Origin: Butyrivibrio fibrisolvens
Lineage (GTDB): Bacteria > Bacillota > Clostridia > Lachnospirales > Lachnospiraceae
Length of the DNA stretch: 64,000 bases
Direction of reading: 5' to 3'
NCBI RefSeq assembly: GCF_037113525.1
Contig: NZ_CP146963.1
Span: forward strand, 3,162,001 to 3,226,000
Shown here: positions 7,960 to 16,476 of the stretch, piece by piece
How the letters are laid out: every line of letters begins with the position of its first letter
How positions within the stretch are numbered: position 1 is the first letter of the stretch
Made by a program: the position numbers and the translations under genes
The notes under the pieces: generated by a model
The model's input: only the letters and a program-made list of their open reading frames with translations
Told to the model about the DNA's origin: nothing
Database searches by the model: none

Positions 7960-9048
7960 CTATGCCCACTTATACCTAACTTTTTCAGAACTATACCGAT
8001 TGTACTCTAATAGTTTTTCACGTTGAAGGCGTCCTATTACTATATATGGCCTAATTTGCTGACTCTCTGCAAATGATTTAATAGAACTCAAGCTAAAGTC
8101 TGAACGTCTGACAAATTCTTCGTAAGCAGTTGAATCAATCAACCTTGCGCTTGCAAACTCATCAGCTCCTATCTCAATATCTGCGTTCCCATCATAGTCT
8201 ATGAAATTGATAGAACCGTTAACATCACCGTTAACAATATGACCCAACTCATGAAATAATGAAAACCAGAAGATATCAGCATAGGAACCTCTAATGGTCA
8301 AAACCATCTGATAAGTACCATCATTTTTTTTCGATATAAATCCTTGAACAGGTGCCCCTCGGAAGTTCCTAACAACAGAAAAATCTATGCCGTATTCACC
8401 AAACAATTCAGTCAGAGACTTTTGAATAGACTCTCCAGCATTACACATGACCATCTTTGCCTTTGCCACGAGCTCATCGATCTTCTCTATGTCAAACTTT
8501 GTGCTAACATTACGTTTTTCTCCGGCAATCTGGCATAGTCTAATCCAAGCACCCATCACATAAGGATCTACCTTGGATTTAGCAGACAGTCTTAGAGCAC
8601 CTTCCGGAACTATTCCCTTCAGATTTGCTATATTGCTCATTTGAAGTGCTTTTCGTAGGGAGAGAATCGAATCATCTACTGCTTCTCTGAGAGGCATTTT
8701 CCCGATTTCTCTAAGATATTTCACAATATCCTTTAAACTGTTTCTTGCTACCCGCTCTTCGTCAGTAATTGTTTCTGATTCACTAGCTTCTAACAACTCC
8801 GCATCATAATTTGCCTGCAAATTGATCCAAAATGACTTTGATACACCCAAAGCATATTCCAATGCAAGAGCGAACTTAGCGGAAATGTCTTTTTTTCCTG
8901 CTATAACATTACATACATACGCAGGAGTCACTCCAGTTCTCGCAGCTAATTCTGCCTGTGTTATTCCTCGTTCTACGAGAATATCGCTTATTGTTTCTCC
9001 CGGATGAATAATCAGATCACGGGATATACCAGTTATCTTTGTCGCCAT
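7960..9048 (-). CDS. higA: HigA-family antitoxin fused to ImmA/IrrE metallopeptidase domain
   Basis: A 362-residue two-domain protein. Residues ~10-75 are an XRE helix-turn-helix of HigA type (HPGETISDILVERGITQAEL, TPAYVCNVIAGKKDIS). The C-terminal half is an ImmA/IrrE-type zinc peptidase with HELGH near residues 264-268 and a downstream acidic ligand in IGADEFASARLI. The N-terminal part would bind the toxin and promoter; the peptidase may trigger cleavage of an antitoxin or repressor, as in ImmA/IrrE systems. The ATG at 9048 is preferred because GGGTGA lies 9 bases upstream; a GTG at 9057 is too close to that site. The start lies inside the end of higB, so translation is probably coupled. 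Confidence 0.85.
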   Translation of the reverse strand: MATKITGISRDLIIHPGETISDILVERGITQAELAARTGVTPAYVCNVIAGKKDISAKFALALEYALGVSKSFWINLQANYDAELLEASESETITDEERVARNSLKDIVKYLREIGKMPLREAVDDSILSLRKALQMSNIANLKGIVPEGALRLSAKSKVDPYVMGAWIRLCQIAGEKRNVSTKFDIEKIDELVAKAKMVMCNAGESIQKSLTELFGEYGIDFSVVRNFRGAPVQGFISKKNDGTYQMVLTIRGSYADIFWFSLFHELGHIVNGDVNGSINFIDYDGNADIEIGADEFASARLIDSTAYEEFVRRSDFSLSSIKSFAESQQIRPYIVIGRLQREKLLEYNRYSSEKVRYKWA

Positions 9049-9355
9049 GATAATCACTCACCCCTTCCACTTCAATCTCTTCACAAATTTTTACAGTATC
9101 TTGATTTGCATTCAATTCTATAATCAGCCGTACATTTGCTGATACATGCAATGAATATGTAATCTGCTTATATCCTGATAGTTGTTCTGGCTTTCCCAAA
9201 CCCAGAGATAGGAATATTCCAAAATTATCAGCCGCTACCAGATGGTCCATCAATTTCTTTATTGCACGCACCCACTCAAATGGCAGTTTTTTCTTCATCT
9301 TTGAATAATCAGTGAAATACTTTTCAACTTTCTTATTCGCATAGGTTATTTTCAA
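9017..9355 (-). CDS. higB: HigB/RelE-type toxin
   Basis: A 112-residue protein of the RelE/HigB toxin family, usually a ribosome-dependent mRNA interferase. Typical blocks are the basic N-terminal helix region (YFTDYSKMKKKLPFEWVRAI), the SGYKQITYSLHVSANVRLI strand pair, and KICEEIEVEGVSDYHGDKDN. It is the first gene of the operon, as in classic higBA order, and its last codons overlap the antitoxin start. GGAGG lies 17 bases before the ATG, with a closer GGTGG. A promoter with a 16-bp inverted repeat lies directly upstream. Confidence 0.85.
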   Translation of the reverse strand: MKITYANKKVEKYFTDYSKMKKKLPFEWVRAIKKLMDHLVAADNFGIFLSLGLGKPEQLSGYKQITYSLHVSANVRLIIELNANQDTVKICEEIEVEGVSDYHGDKDNWYIP

Positions 9356-9385
9356 TAATTACCACCACCGTCCTCCAATTATAAA

Positions 9386-9433
9386 TTAACCATTTGGTTA
9401 ACGTATTATATCATCAAAGGACAGAAAAGGCAA
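9386..9433 (-). promoter_or_regulatory. higBA promoter and likely autoregulatory operator
   Basis: On the minus strand TTGCCT (9433-9428) and TATAAT (9410-9405) are separated by 17 bases. Immediately downstream is TTAACCATTTGGTTAA (9386-9401), 7-bp inverted arms around two bases, overlapping the expected transcription start. Its position suits repression by the HigB-HigA complex. Confidence 0.75.
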
Positions 9434-9506
9434 TATCCCCCGTCTTCCATAGTATCTTGAGCCATATATATTACCTTATTTTCAACTGCTTTTATAGTTA
9501 AGCACA

Positions 9507-9525
9507 TTGGTACCAGTTTCAGTAA
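9507..9525. repeat. Dispersed repeat copy 2 at the 3' end of the intact AAA gene
   Basis: ATTGGTACCAGTTTCAGTAA overlaps the stop codon at 9519 and is the most diverged of the five copies (compare 3102, 11706, 15769, 17811). Confidence 0.5.
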
Positions 9526-11387
9526 ATCCCTGTGCTGATCTTTACCTTTTTTCCCGAAAAGGCCACTCCTATCTTAACAATATCCGTTATGCCTTCCTCT
9601 TTCATCTCTGCATCGTATCTTTTTTCCTGTATCTGATCCAATGCGTCTGAAGATAACAGATCAAGCGCTTTATCATCCAGATCTTTATCCCATTTCAGTT
9701 CCATGATGATACCAGGTAGCTTTTTCTTTCTGGGAAACATACTGATATCGTACCTTCCATCACCGGACTCCCTGTTGGAACGAATCTTATACTGATTATC
9801 CATTAGTGCAACAAGTCCAAGAGTGAGGCCATGATAGAAGCCTTCTGCACCGGCATCGTAAAAGCTTATGGTCTTTTGCATGTATTCGTCAATACCTTCT
9901 TGAAGCTTCGTAATATCTAGTTTGTACAGGCTCTCAGCGATCTTGTTAGCCGTTCCTCTGGTCACGACTCCTATCTGTATTAAGTGGGATAATATCTCAC
10001 TCTTATAAACAGCAGCTATCTCTCGGTTGGGTATAGATACTTCGCAGAGCCATGTTCCGTCTCCCTGAAGTTCTTTACTCAGTGTCTTCAGATATCCTGC
10101 AACCAGGAGCAGGCTGTAAATATTCCCCGGTTCTTCTGTCAAAGATCTGTAAACGACATTCTGATCGATTCTTGCAATTACTTTTTCGCCCAGAATAAGC
10201 GCATTAAGTTTTTCCGTGATATCACTTGTAGCTACTTTTAGAACATCTTCAAGTACTTCATTCTTGCCGGTATTAACCCAATATGCCTGAGGCAGACAAC
10301 CTTTCGACAGATAATTGATAACAGACCAGGGATTATATATTTCCTTATTTCCAAAGAGATATCCGTCATACCATTCCTTAAGTTCCTCTTCTTTATCCGA
10401 AAAGCCATAAGTCTTAAGCATCTCTTTTACTTCAGTGTCTGTGAAGCCAAAAAAGCCATCATATTCATCATCCATAACGCTGTTAACTGTAAGATTGTTC
10501 AGACCACTGAAAATGCTCTCTTGCGCAATCCTTAATATTCCGGTCAAAAATCCATACGACAGGTAACGATTGTCCTTAAACGCTCCGGAAAAAAAGTTTC
10601 TCATAAATCCTATGATCTTGTCATAGAATGCTTTGGAATATCCTTCCTGTATGGGTGTATCATACTCATCGATGATTATAATAGGGGCTTTTCCGTAATG
10701 CGCTGCCAGCATCTTTGACAATTTCTGTAAAGACGCAGATAGTTCAACCTCACTCACCTGCCCGCTCAATACTTTTTCAAAATAATCTTTCTCATATTTT
10801 TCGATCTTATCGCTATTTTTCAGTACAGAGTGTCTTCCAAACTCATCTTGCACAAGTTCGACGATCTTAGAAAAAGTATCTTCCCAGGAATCAAATTTTA
10901 CATCCTTAAAAGTCAGAAAGATCACAGGGTATTTGCCCTGATGCTCCCTATACTGCGGGCCGCATTTCCATATAGCTTTATCAACAAAGTACTTGCTTGT
11001 ATCTTCATCAGAAATTTCAAAGAAAACGCGAAGCATGTCCATGTTCAGGGTTTTTCCAAATCGTCTGGGACGGGTAAACAAAGATACCAAAGCTTTTTTA
11101 TCAAGAAAATCTCGTATCAGTAGTGTCTTGTCAACATAGTAGTATTCAGACTGTGCGCGGATATAATCCGAAATACCAACCGGAAGGGGCTTGAGTTCTT
11201 CCTTCACTTCTGTTCTTACATATTCACCTGTACTAATGCGATTATCAGATGGTTTCTTTGCATTATCCGGAATCTGCCACTGCCTTCCAACTTTCTTTGC
11301 ACCTTTTATCTTGCCATCTATACAAAGTTTTGCTACTCTACGCTCTGATATTCCCCATATTTCTGATATCTCTTTGCATGTTTTCAT
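9519..11387 (-). CDS. AAA ATPase with N-terminal HTH and C-terminal PD-(D/E)XK (DUF1703) domain
   Basis: A 622-residue protein with three modules. Residues ~1-45 are a MerR-like DNA-binding helix-turn-helix (EISEIWGISERRVAKL, GRQWQIPDN). Residues ~75-400 are an AAA ATPase with RPRRFGKTL as Walker A near 103-111 and IIIIDEYDTP as Walker B near 232-241. The C-terminus is a DUF1703/PD-(D/E)XK nuclease-like domain with GRYDI and IIMELKW (residues ~545-562). Such genes are multicopy in Lachnospiraceae and their function is unknown; a mobile or defensive role is often suspected. Start at 11387 (GAGGAG, 7 bases). A nearly identical, internally deleted copy lies at 3117-3611, and the upstream region has repeated TTCGGAAC boxes. 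Confidence 0.88.
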   Translation of the reverse strand: MKTCKEISEIWGISERRVAKLCIDGKIKGAKKVGRQWQIPDNAKKPSDNRISTGEYVRTEVKEELKPLPVGISDYIRAQSEYYYVDKTLLIRDFLDKKALVSLFTRPRRFGKTLNMDMLRVFFEISDEDTSKYFVDKAIWKCGPQYREHQGKYPVIFLTFKDVKFDSWEDTFSKIVELVQDEFGRHSVLKNSDKIEKYEKDYFEKVLSGQVSEVELSASLQKLSKMLAAHYGKAPIIIIDEYDTPIQEGYSKAFYDKIIGFMRNFFSGAFKDNRYLSYGFLTGILRIAQESIFSGLNNLTVNSVMDDEYDGFFGFTDTEVKEMLKTYGFSDKEEELKEWYDGYLFGNKEIYNPWSVINYLSKGCLPQAYWVNTGKNEVLEDVLKVATSDITEKLNALILGEKVIARIDQNVVYRSLTEEPGNIYSLLLVAGYLKTLSKELQGDGTWLCEVSIPNREIAAVYKSEILSHLIQIGVVTRGTANKIAESLYKLDITKLQEGIDEYMQKTISFYDAGAEGFYHGLTLGLVALMDNQYKIRSNRESGDGRYDISMFPRKKKLPGIIMELKWDKDLDDKALDLLSSDALDQIQEKRYDAEMKEEGITDIVKIGVAFSGKKVKISTGIY

Positions 11388-11475
11388 GGAAATGCTCCTC
11401 ATTCTTTTATTGTCATCACGGTTAAAGATGTGGGTTTTCTCGCTAATATGGATTATTATTAATTATATTATAAAT

Positions 11476-11579
11476 ATTATTCGGAACATCGTCAAACAAA
11501 TATCGACATTATTCGGAACAATACCAAAGTATTTTCGATATTGTTCCGAATGATGTCAATGTTTATTTGATATTGTTCT
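11476..11579 (-). promoter_or_regulatory. Cluster of TTCGGAACAAT boxes upstream of the AAA gene
   Basis: Two direct copies (ATTATTCGGAACAT at 11476, CATTATTCGGAACAAT at 11507), one inverted copy (ATATTGTTCCGAATGATG at 11538) and one partial inverted copy (GATATTGTTCT at 11569) lie in the 350-bp gap between the AAA gene start and the chemoreceptor terminator. Copies 2 and 3 can form a ~16-bp hairpin. The same boxes recur at 17824-17876. A regulator-binding array is plausible but unproven. Confidence 0.55.
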
Positions 11580-11587
11580 AGCAAGAT

Positions 11588-11632
11588 ATAAAAAAACGTC
11601 ATTCATCCCTTTAAGTGAGATGAATGACGCTT
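11588..11632 (-). terminator. Terminator of the chemoreceptor gene
   Basis: CGTCATTCATC (11597) pairs perfectly with GATGAATGACG (11619); on the minus strand the stem is followed by a run of seven T. It lies about 100 bases after the chemoreceptor stop codon. Confidence 0.85.
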
Positions 11633-11705
11633 TCTTGGAGGTAATCAGTTTTCACACTTTTTATCTTGAGCTTTAGAGTAAGATCAGATCCATCCATGGT
11701 CTTAG

Positions 11706-11728
11706 TTGATAGTACTAGGTTCAATAAA
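11706..11728. repeat. Dispersed repeat copy 3
   Basis: TTGATAGTACTAGGTTCAAT, then AAA, lies just after the chemoreceptor stop codon; one base differs from copy 1 in the core. Confidence 0.55.
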
Positions 11729-11734
11729 CATTAT

Positions 11735-13270
11735 TTAGTTACTCAAGAGGCGGTTGATCTCATCGACCATATCGTTGATAGCACTTGCCTGTTTGGCAAC
11801 TTCTTCTGTGTTAGAGGCATTACTTGCTGCCATGGTACTGATTGCGGCGAACTGCTCATTCTCGCTTTGGATACTCTCAGCAATATTCTGATTGATGTCA
11901 ACTGTTCTTTTGATTATATCTGACTGGCGTCTGTGTGCTTCATTCATCTGTGATACAGCTTCTACAGATTCATTGAGCATCTTGGTCATCTCACGCATCT
12001 CACCAAATACGTTCTTGAACTGCTCATTCTGCTCTGAGAGTTTGGTTGCATTGTTTTCAACCTGAGATGTCATCTCTGTTACATTCTTTTGAACTCTTTC
12101 TATTATCTCTCCTACATTCTTAAGAGAGCTTTGAGTATTATCAGCAAGTTTTCCAACTTCAGTAGCTACAACTGCAAATCCCTTACCTGCATCACCTGCT
12201 CTTGCAGCTTCGATAGATGCGTTCAATGCTAGAAGGCTTGTCGATGATGAGATCCCCTGTATCAATTCAAGAGTAGTACCGATTTCTTCAACTGCTTTTA
12301 AGAGTCTTTCTGCTATATCAGTTGTAACAGCCATAGAATCAGATACTTCAGAATTGATATCCTGAAGGTCATTTAACGCACTCTCATTTTCTTTGGACTT
12401 CTGAAGCAGGTTACCGGATGTGGCCTCAACTGTTTCTACGTTCTGCTCAACTATACTTGCACATTCACTTAACTCTGACAGATTAGCCATACTCTCATCC
12501 GCTTTATTACCAAGAATATTGCTGTTAGCAACAAGTTCCTGGCTGGTGGCACTAAGTTCCTCAGCAGATGCGCTTTCATTAGATGAGATATCCATAAGTG
12601 AAGTTCCTGCTGTTACCATCTTGGTAGATATAGATCTTACAGCATCCATAACTCCTGTAACTCTTCTGTTATTCTCTTCAAGTTCATCCTTTTTGGCAGT
12701 TATAAGGAAGTGTGATACGAAGAACAGAAACATCAAAAGTCCTGCAAGCGATAATACAAGTCCTACTACGCACATGATTATATCTGTTATAAACAGCTCA
12801 TCCTTAACAGGAAGCAGATCAGTCCCTCTTATGAACCAGGCAGCAAACATCGATGCTATGCATATGGTACCTGTTATTGCAAGCTGCTTTAGATCCATAA
12901 AAAATCCTATAAGGATCAGGAAGAAACATAGAAATCCCCAGAACGTCCTGGTTGGAACCATGTATATGATATAGTTCCATTGGATGATAAGAACAACCGA
13001 GCAGAATAGTTTACCAACCTGCAGCTTTCCATCTTTTAGATATCCATCTTCATCAAAAGATGATCTTAAGATCAGCATACCTGTAACAAAAAAGCAAGCA
13101 TCCATTAATCCGAAGATAATGACAGCAAGCCACGGTATAACCTGATAAAATCCCATCGTCTTCTCTACAACAAACATTGCTGTTGCAATCATACATGCTG
13201 AGACAAGAGCTATAATGCCCCACTTGTAGACTGCAGAAAGGTACACTTCAAAAGCCGATTTTCTATTCAT
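11735..13270 (-). CDS. Methyl-accepting chemotaxis protein
   Basis: A 511-residue chemoreceptor. The N-terminal ~195 residues form about six hydrophobic segments without a recognisable periplasmic ligand domain, so sensing is probably membrane-embedded or cytoplasmic. The rest is a long coiled-coil signalling domain with the conserved hairpin tip around residues 345-385 (ALNASIEAARAGDAGKGFAV, then TEVGKLAD), which contacts CheA and CheW. Start at 13270 (GGAGG, 8 bases) instead of the longer reading from 13285. The gene stands alone with its own terminator. A stand-alone cheR methyltransferase lies at 49963-50748, far from this gene. Confidence 0.92.
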   Translation of the reverse strand: MNRKSAFEVYLSAVYKWGIIALVSACMIATAMFVVEKTMGFYQVIPWLAVIIFGLMDACFFVTGMLILRSSFDEDGYLKDGKLQVGKLFCSVVLIIQWNYIIYMVPTRTFWGFLCFFLILIGFFMDLKQLAITGTICIASMFAAWFIRGTDLLPVKDELFITDIIMCVVGLVLSLAGLLMFLFFVSHFLITAKKDELEENNRRVTGVMDAVRSISTKMVTAGTSLMDISSNESASAEELSATSQELVANSNILGNKADESMANLSELSECASIVEQNVETVEATSGNLLQKSKENESALNDLQDINSEVSDSMAVTTDIAERLLKAVEEIGTTLELIQGISSSTSLLALNASIEAARAGDAGKGFAVVATEVGKLADNTQSSLKNVGEIIERVQKNVTEMTSQVENNATKLSEQNEQFKNVFGEMREMTKMLNESVEAVSQMNEAHRRQSDIIKRTVDINQNIAESIQSENEQFAAISTMAASNASNTEEVAKQASAINDMVDEINRLLSN

Positions 13271-13381
13271 CCTAACTTCCTCCATGATTATTGAAAAAGT
13301 TAACTCTTTAAAATAATTCGGAATGATTCATAAATTTCTTAATACTCTAAAAAAATTATTCTTCCCCTCCATGGTAAAGTT

Positions 13382-13421
13382 GAAAAAAGAGAGCCGGGAC
13401 AAGTTAATGTTCCGGCTCTCT
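13382..13421 (-). terminator. Terminator of the large lipoprotein gene
   Basis: GAGAGCCGG (13389) pairs with CCGGCTCTC (13412), followed on the minus strand by TTTTTTC. It lies 130 bases past the lipoprotein stop codon; 13421-13552 shows no gene. Confidence 0.8.
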
Positions 13422-13552
13422 ACACTCGCATTTACCTTTTCTGATCTCATGCGTCATCATATCTGCATATCTTTGTGATCAGTTCTTTTTATTTACTTCA
13501 TAAAACTTTTTATCAGTCATAGTATAGTCCCCACAAGCAGTTTAGCCATTTC

Positions 13553-15601
13553 TCATTTCGATAATGTTGGTCGCCCCAGAAGTTCGTCATAAGTGATAAA
13601 ATATTCTGCGCGTATTTCACCATACATTTCACCAAATACATATTGATAGAAGAAATATAAAATGCCATCTTCATAGAAAATGATATTTCCATCCAACTGA
13701 GCATTTTCATAAGCTAGATCATACACCTCTTCCGAAGTACTAATACCATAAGGAGATGTGCCCGCGTCATAACCTTTTTCAAAGTCCTGCACAGCTTTAT
13801 CGGCGATTAGTGTTTTAAACTCGTCCTCTGTTCCATCATAAAAATCTTCAAGCGAAAGTTTTTCACCCGTCTCAATATCAAAAAGGAACTGACCTCTACC
13901 CTCAAAATCATGAGAAGATATTCGAAGATCGCTTTCTGTGGAAACCGTTATATATAAGTACTTCTCTTCAAGAACACCAACATCAATTACATGCTCCGAA
14001 TAAGAATCATAATATGTAGTATTACCGTCTTTATGTTCATCACAGCTCCCATTATCTGAACCATCATCTTTAAAATAATTGATCGCATCCTGTGCATATT
14101 CTTTAAGCCAATCATTGATCTTATCAGAATTATCTGAATACTTTTCATCAAGCACAAAATATTCAACATGGTACTGTTTAAAAACGGCACCGCAGTCAGG
14201 ACATTCTTCCTGGTAAGTCAATGACTCGATGGATCCATATTTGAAAAATCCATATTCATTTACTATACCATCAGTTTCAGTTATATTTGATAGACCTTCA
14301 TCTTCTATATCCGCCGTATAAAACTTTGTTACTCCATCTTTATAATCAACATAGAACGCCTTTCCATCAGAAACAGTAAAGCCATAAAGACCTGGCGCAA
14401 ATTTAGTACCGAAATTTTTATATGTGCCTAATGTACCGGGAATACTAGTTGTAGTCATAAGCTCAGTCTCTGTACCAGTAGAAATATCATACTTATATAT
14501 TGTGTAATCAGCCACATCCAACTCATATTCCTGATAAACATAGTAGTAAATATTGCCATCCACATAAGATATCAGACTAAGAAAATCAATGTAATAATTG
14601 TAATTACTTCCTTCTTTATCAACAAATTCTGCAATAGTTTCCGTTGTTCCGGTTTCAAAATAATATACATCAATCTGTGATTGTCCATCTTTATCGCTTT
14701 GAAAAATAGCACTCTCTGAATCATAATAATATAAGCAGCTCTCACCATCAAAGCTATAATCCAGCTTTTCAATGTTTCCATCCTCAGATATCACATAGTA
14801 ATCTTCATCTTTTTTACCAATAAAAAAGCCATTATCATCTATAATCTTATCCAAAGGAGCAAATAATGAATCATCCCATTTAGAACCCATCATATATGAG
14901 GAGCACTCCTCATATAGATCATTATACTTGGGCTGTGTTTCATTAAATGATAAACTATCATCCTCTTTATCAAATGCCCGGATACTTATTTTCTCATTGG
15001 CATAATCACAAAAGAAAACATATACTATACCTTCATATATCTCTAAGTAAGCCATTTCAGCTTCACACCAGTTAATAACAGGTTCTATCTCTTTACTTTC
15101 ATAATCGTATGCAATAAGTCGGGCCTTTTTTTCGGTATCATTCCATAGATACTCTCCATAGAAAAGAACTCCATCGCAATAGTTCATATAAGAGAAAGTG
15201 TACATTGCTTCATCATCGGATATATGTTCATATATATCATTGATATCATACTTCTGAACATATGACCCATCATGTTCGAAGATGAATATTTCATCAGCAT
15301 AGTCATAAGTAAAAGTATGAGGTCTGATAACGACACGATCTCCATTTGAAAATCCTTCTTCGGCTTTTACACTAGTATCTTCTTCCGTTTCTTCTTCGAC
15401 AGATGAATTGTCTATGCCTGATTCATCACTTGCAGAAGTTCCTTTAGATTCTTCATCATCGAAACGATCTATTTCTTCATTCTTTTCATTATGATCACTA
15501 TTCTCTTGATCATAATGAGACAAGGTAATCATCTCGCTACAACCGATCATAGGAAGAGTAAGTGTGATAGATAATATAATACATGCTATTTTTCTTTTCA
15601 T
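13553..15601 (-). CDS. Secreted lipoprotein with C-terminal DUF3298 (RsiV-like) domain
   Basis: A 682-residue exported lipoprotein. The signal peptide ends in a lipobox (PMIGC, Cys21). A low-complexity Ser/Glu/Asp linker to about residue 85 is followed by a large region of repeated Tyr/Asp-rich strands (for example AYDYESKEIEPVINWCEAEM) that looks like a beta-propeller. The last ~140 residues fit DUF3298: GQFLFDIETGEKLSLEDFYD and EDGILYFFYQYVFGEMYGEI. DUF3298 occurs in RsiV, an anti-sigma factor that binds lysozyme, but here it is fused to a different N-terminal part. It may sense or bind envelope or host components; that is a guess. AAGGAG is 4 bases before the ATG. Confidence 0.75.
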   Translation of the reverse strand: MKRKIACIILSITLTLPMIGCSEMITLSHYDQENSDHNEKNEEIDRFDDEESKGTSASDESGIDNSSVEEETEEDTSVKAEEGFSNGDRVVIRPHTFTYDYADEIFIFEHDGSYVQKYDINDIYEHISDDEAMYTFSYMNYCDGVLFYGEYLWNDTEKKARLIAYDYESKEIEPVINWCEAEMAYLEIYEGIVYVFFCDYANEKISIRAFDKEDDSLSFNETQPKYNDLYEECSSYMMGSKWDDSLFAPLDKIIDDNGFFIGKKDEDYYVISEDGNIEKLDYSFDGESCLYYYDSESAIFQSDKDGQSQIDVYYFETGTTETIAEFVDKEGSNYNYYIDFLSLISYVDGNIYYYVYQEYELDVADYTIYKYDISTGTETELMTTTSIPGTLGTYKNFGTKFAPGLYGFTVSDGKAFYVDYKDGVTKFYTADIEDEGLSNITETDGIVNEYGFFKYGSIESLTYQEECPDCGAVFKQYHVEYFVLDEKYSDNSDKINDWLKEYAQDAINYFKDDGSDNGSCDEHKDGNTTYYDSYSEHVIDVGVLEEKYLYITVSTESDLRISSHDFEGRGQFLFDIETGEKLSLEDFYDGTEDEFKTLIADKAVQDFEKGYDAGTSPYGISTSEEVYDLAYENAQLDGNIIFYEDGILYFFYQYVFGEMYGEIRAEYFITYDELLGRPTLSK

Positions 15602-15798
15602 AAAACTCCTTTTTTATAAGCATTAAAATAATTCACAATGACATCTGGTGTTTTTGTACATTGGGAGAGCCGATAGCTCTAATCATTTTATCCTATAATG
15701 TAATTTATTACTCGGTTATCTGACGAATTGCATATTTCATCCGACGAACTGCTTCTTATCTCGACAAATAATAGTACCAGGTTCAATAAATATTGAAG
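15602..15798. other. Intergenic region with dispersed repeat, no gene seen
   Basis: The divergent gap between the lipoprotein gene and the Rpn remnant runs to 16001. The first part is AT-rich with no open frame of note; repeat copy 4 lies at 15769-15790. A possible plus-strand promoter follows at 15799. Confidence 0.5.
15769..15790. repeat. Dispersed repeat copy 4
   Basis: TAATAGTACCAGGTTCAATA, then AA, matches copies 1, 3 and 5; no gene of the AAA type is nearby, so it may be a trace of a lost copy. Confidence 0.55.
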
Positions 15799-15827
15799 TT
15801 GACACACATTTTCTTGGATGTTAGTAT
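15799..15827 (+). promoter_or_regulatory. Promoter candidate for the Rpn fragment gene
   Basis: TTGACA at 15799-15804 and TAGTAT at 15822-15827 with a 17-base spacer. The next plus-strand gene starts at 16002. Confidence 0.5.
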
Positions 15828-16001
15828 ATTTGATGTTCGTATACCATAAAGGTTTCAGAGCGGTTCGCTCACAGTTCCCAAATTGATTGATACTACGGAA
15901 TTGTTTATAATTGGATTGATAAGTGTTCTAACTTTCTTTTTTCTTAGAAATAATCTTAACTCCTTTATGGATATGACAATAACTATAAAGGAGATGACAA
16001 A

Positions 16002-16397
16002 TTGGGCATAACGCCGCATGATATCAATGATTTCTCCAAGTTAAAGACGGAGCTTCGCGACGTTCTTGAATTTATCAAAAGGCAGGATGAAGATAAACTG
16101 CTGTTTTGCATGCAATCAGAGAGAGGGGATGACTGGAGTATGAGTGTTGAGTCAATTAACATTATCAATGAATTCACTGGCGCAGGCATCCGCATAGATG
16201 AGACAGAGGGAGGAAAGGTAAAAATGTGCAGAGCTACTGAATCTATAAGGGAAGAAGGCGAACAGAAAAAATCCAGAGAGATTGCTGAAAGTCTGGTTAA
16301 GAACGGTGTTCCTTTGGATAAGATAATCGCTTCCATCCCTGATATTCCTGAGGATGAGATTCAAGAAATCTTTAACAACATCACTAAAAAGTCTTAA
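16002..16397 (+). CDS. C-terminal half of an Rpn-type nuclease, possibly expressed on its own
   Basis: A 131-residue reading frame starting at a TTG with AAAGGAG 8 bases upstream. It matches the C-terminal half of Rpn family (PD-(D/E)XK) proteins: LRDVLEFIKRQDEDKL, SVESINIINEFTGAGIRIDE, VKMCRATESIREEGEQK, and a tail of the R-E-I-A-x-x-L-V-x-x-G type (SREIAESLVKNGVPLDKIIA). The catalytic half is absent. Either this is a decayed 5'-truncated copy, or the C-terminal module persists as a stand-alone product, as internal starts in rpn genes are known to produce short C-terminal proteins. The good ribosome binding site, promoter and terminator favour expression. Confidence 0.7.
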   Translation: MGITPHDINDFSKLKTELRDVLEFIKRQDEDKLLFCMQSERGDDWSMSVESINIINEFTGAGIRIDETEGGKVKMCRATESIREEGEQKKSREIAESLVKNGVPLDKIIASIPDIPEDEIQEIFNNITKKS

Positions 16398-16409
16398 TAT
16401 CCAAAGCAA

Positions 16410-16455
16410 TCAAGGCTTCTGATATGATCATTGTCATACCAGAAGCCTTTTTTAT
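16410..16455 (+). terminator. Terminator of the Rpn fragment gene
   Basis: AAGGCTTCTG (16412) pairs with CAGAAGCCTT (16440), with inner TATGA/TCATA, followed by TTTTTT. Nearly the same hairpin recurs at 21229. Confidence 0.85.
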
Positions 16456-16476
16456 CCGCTAAAAATGTTATACTTC

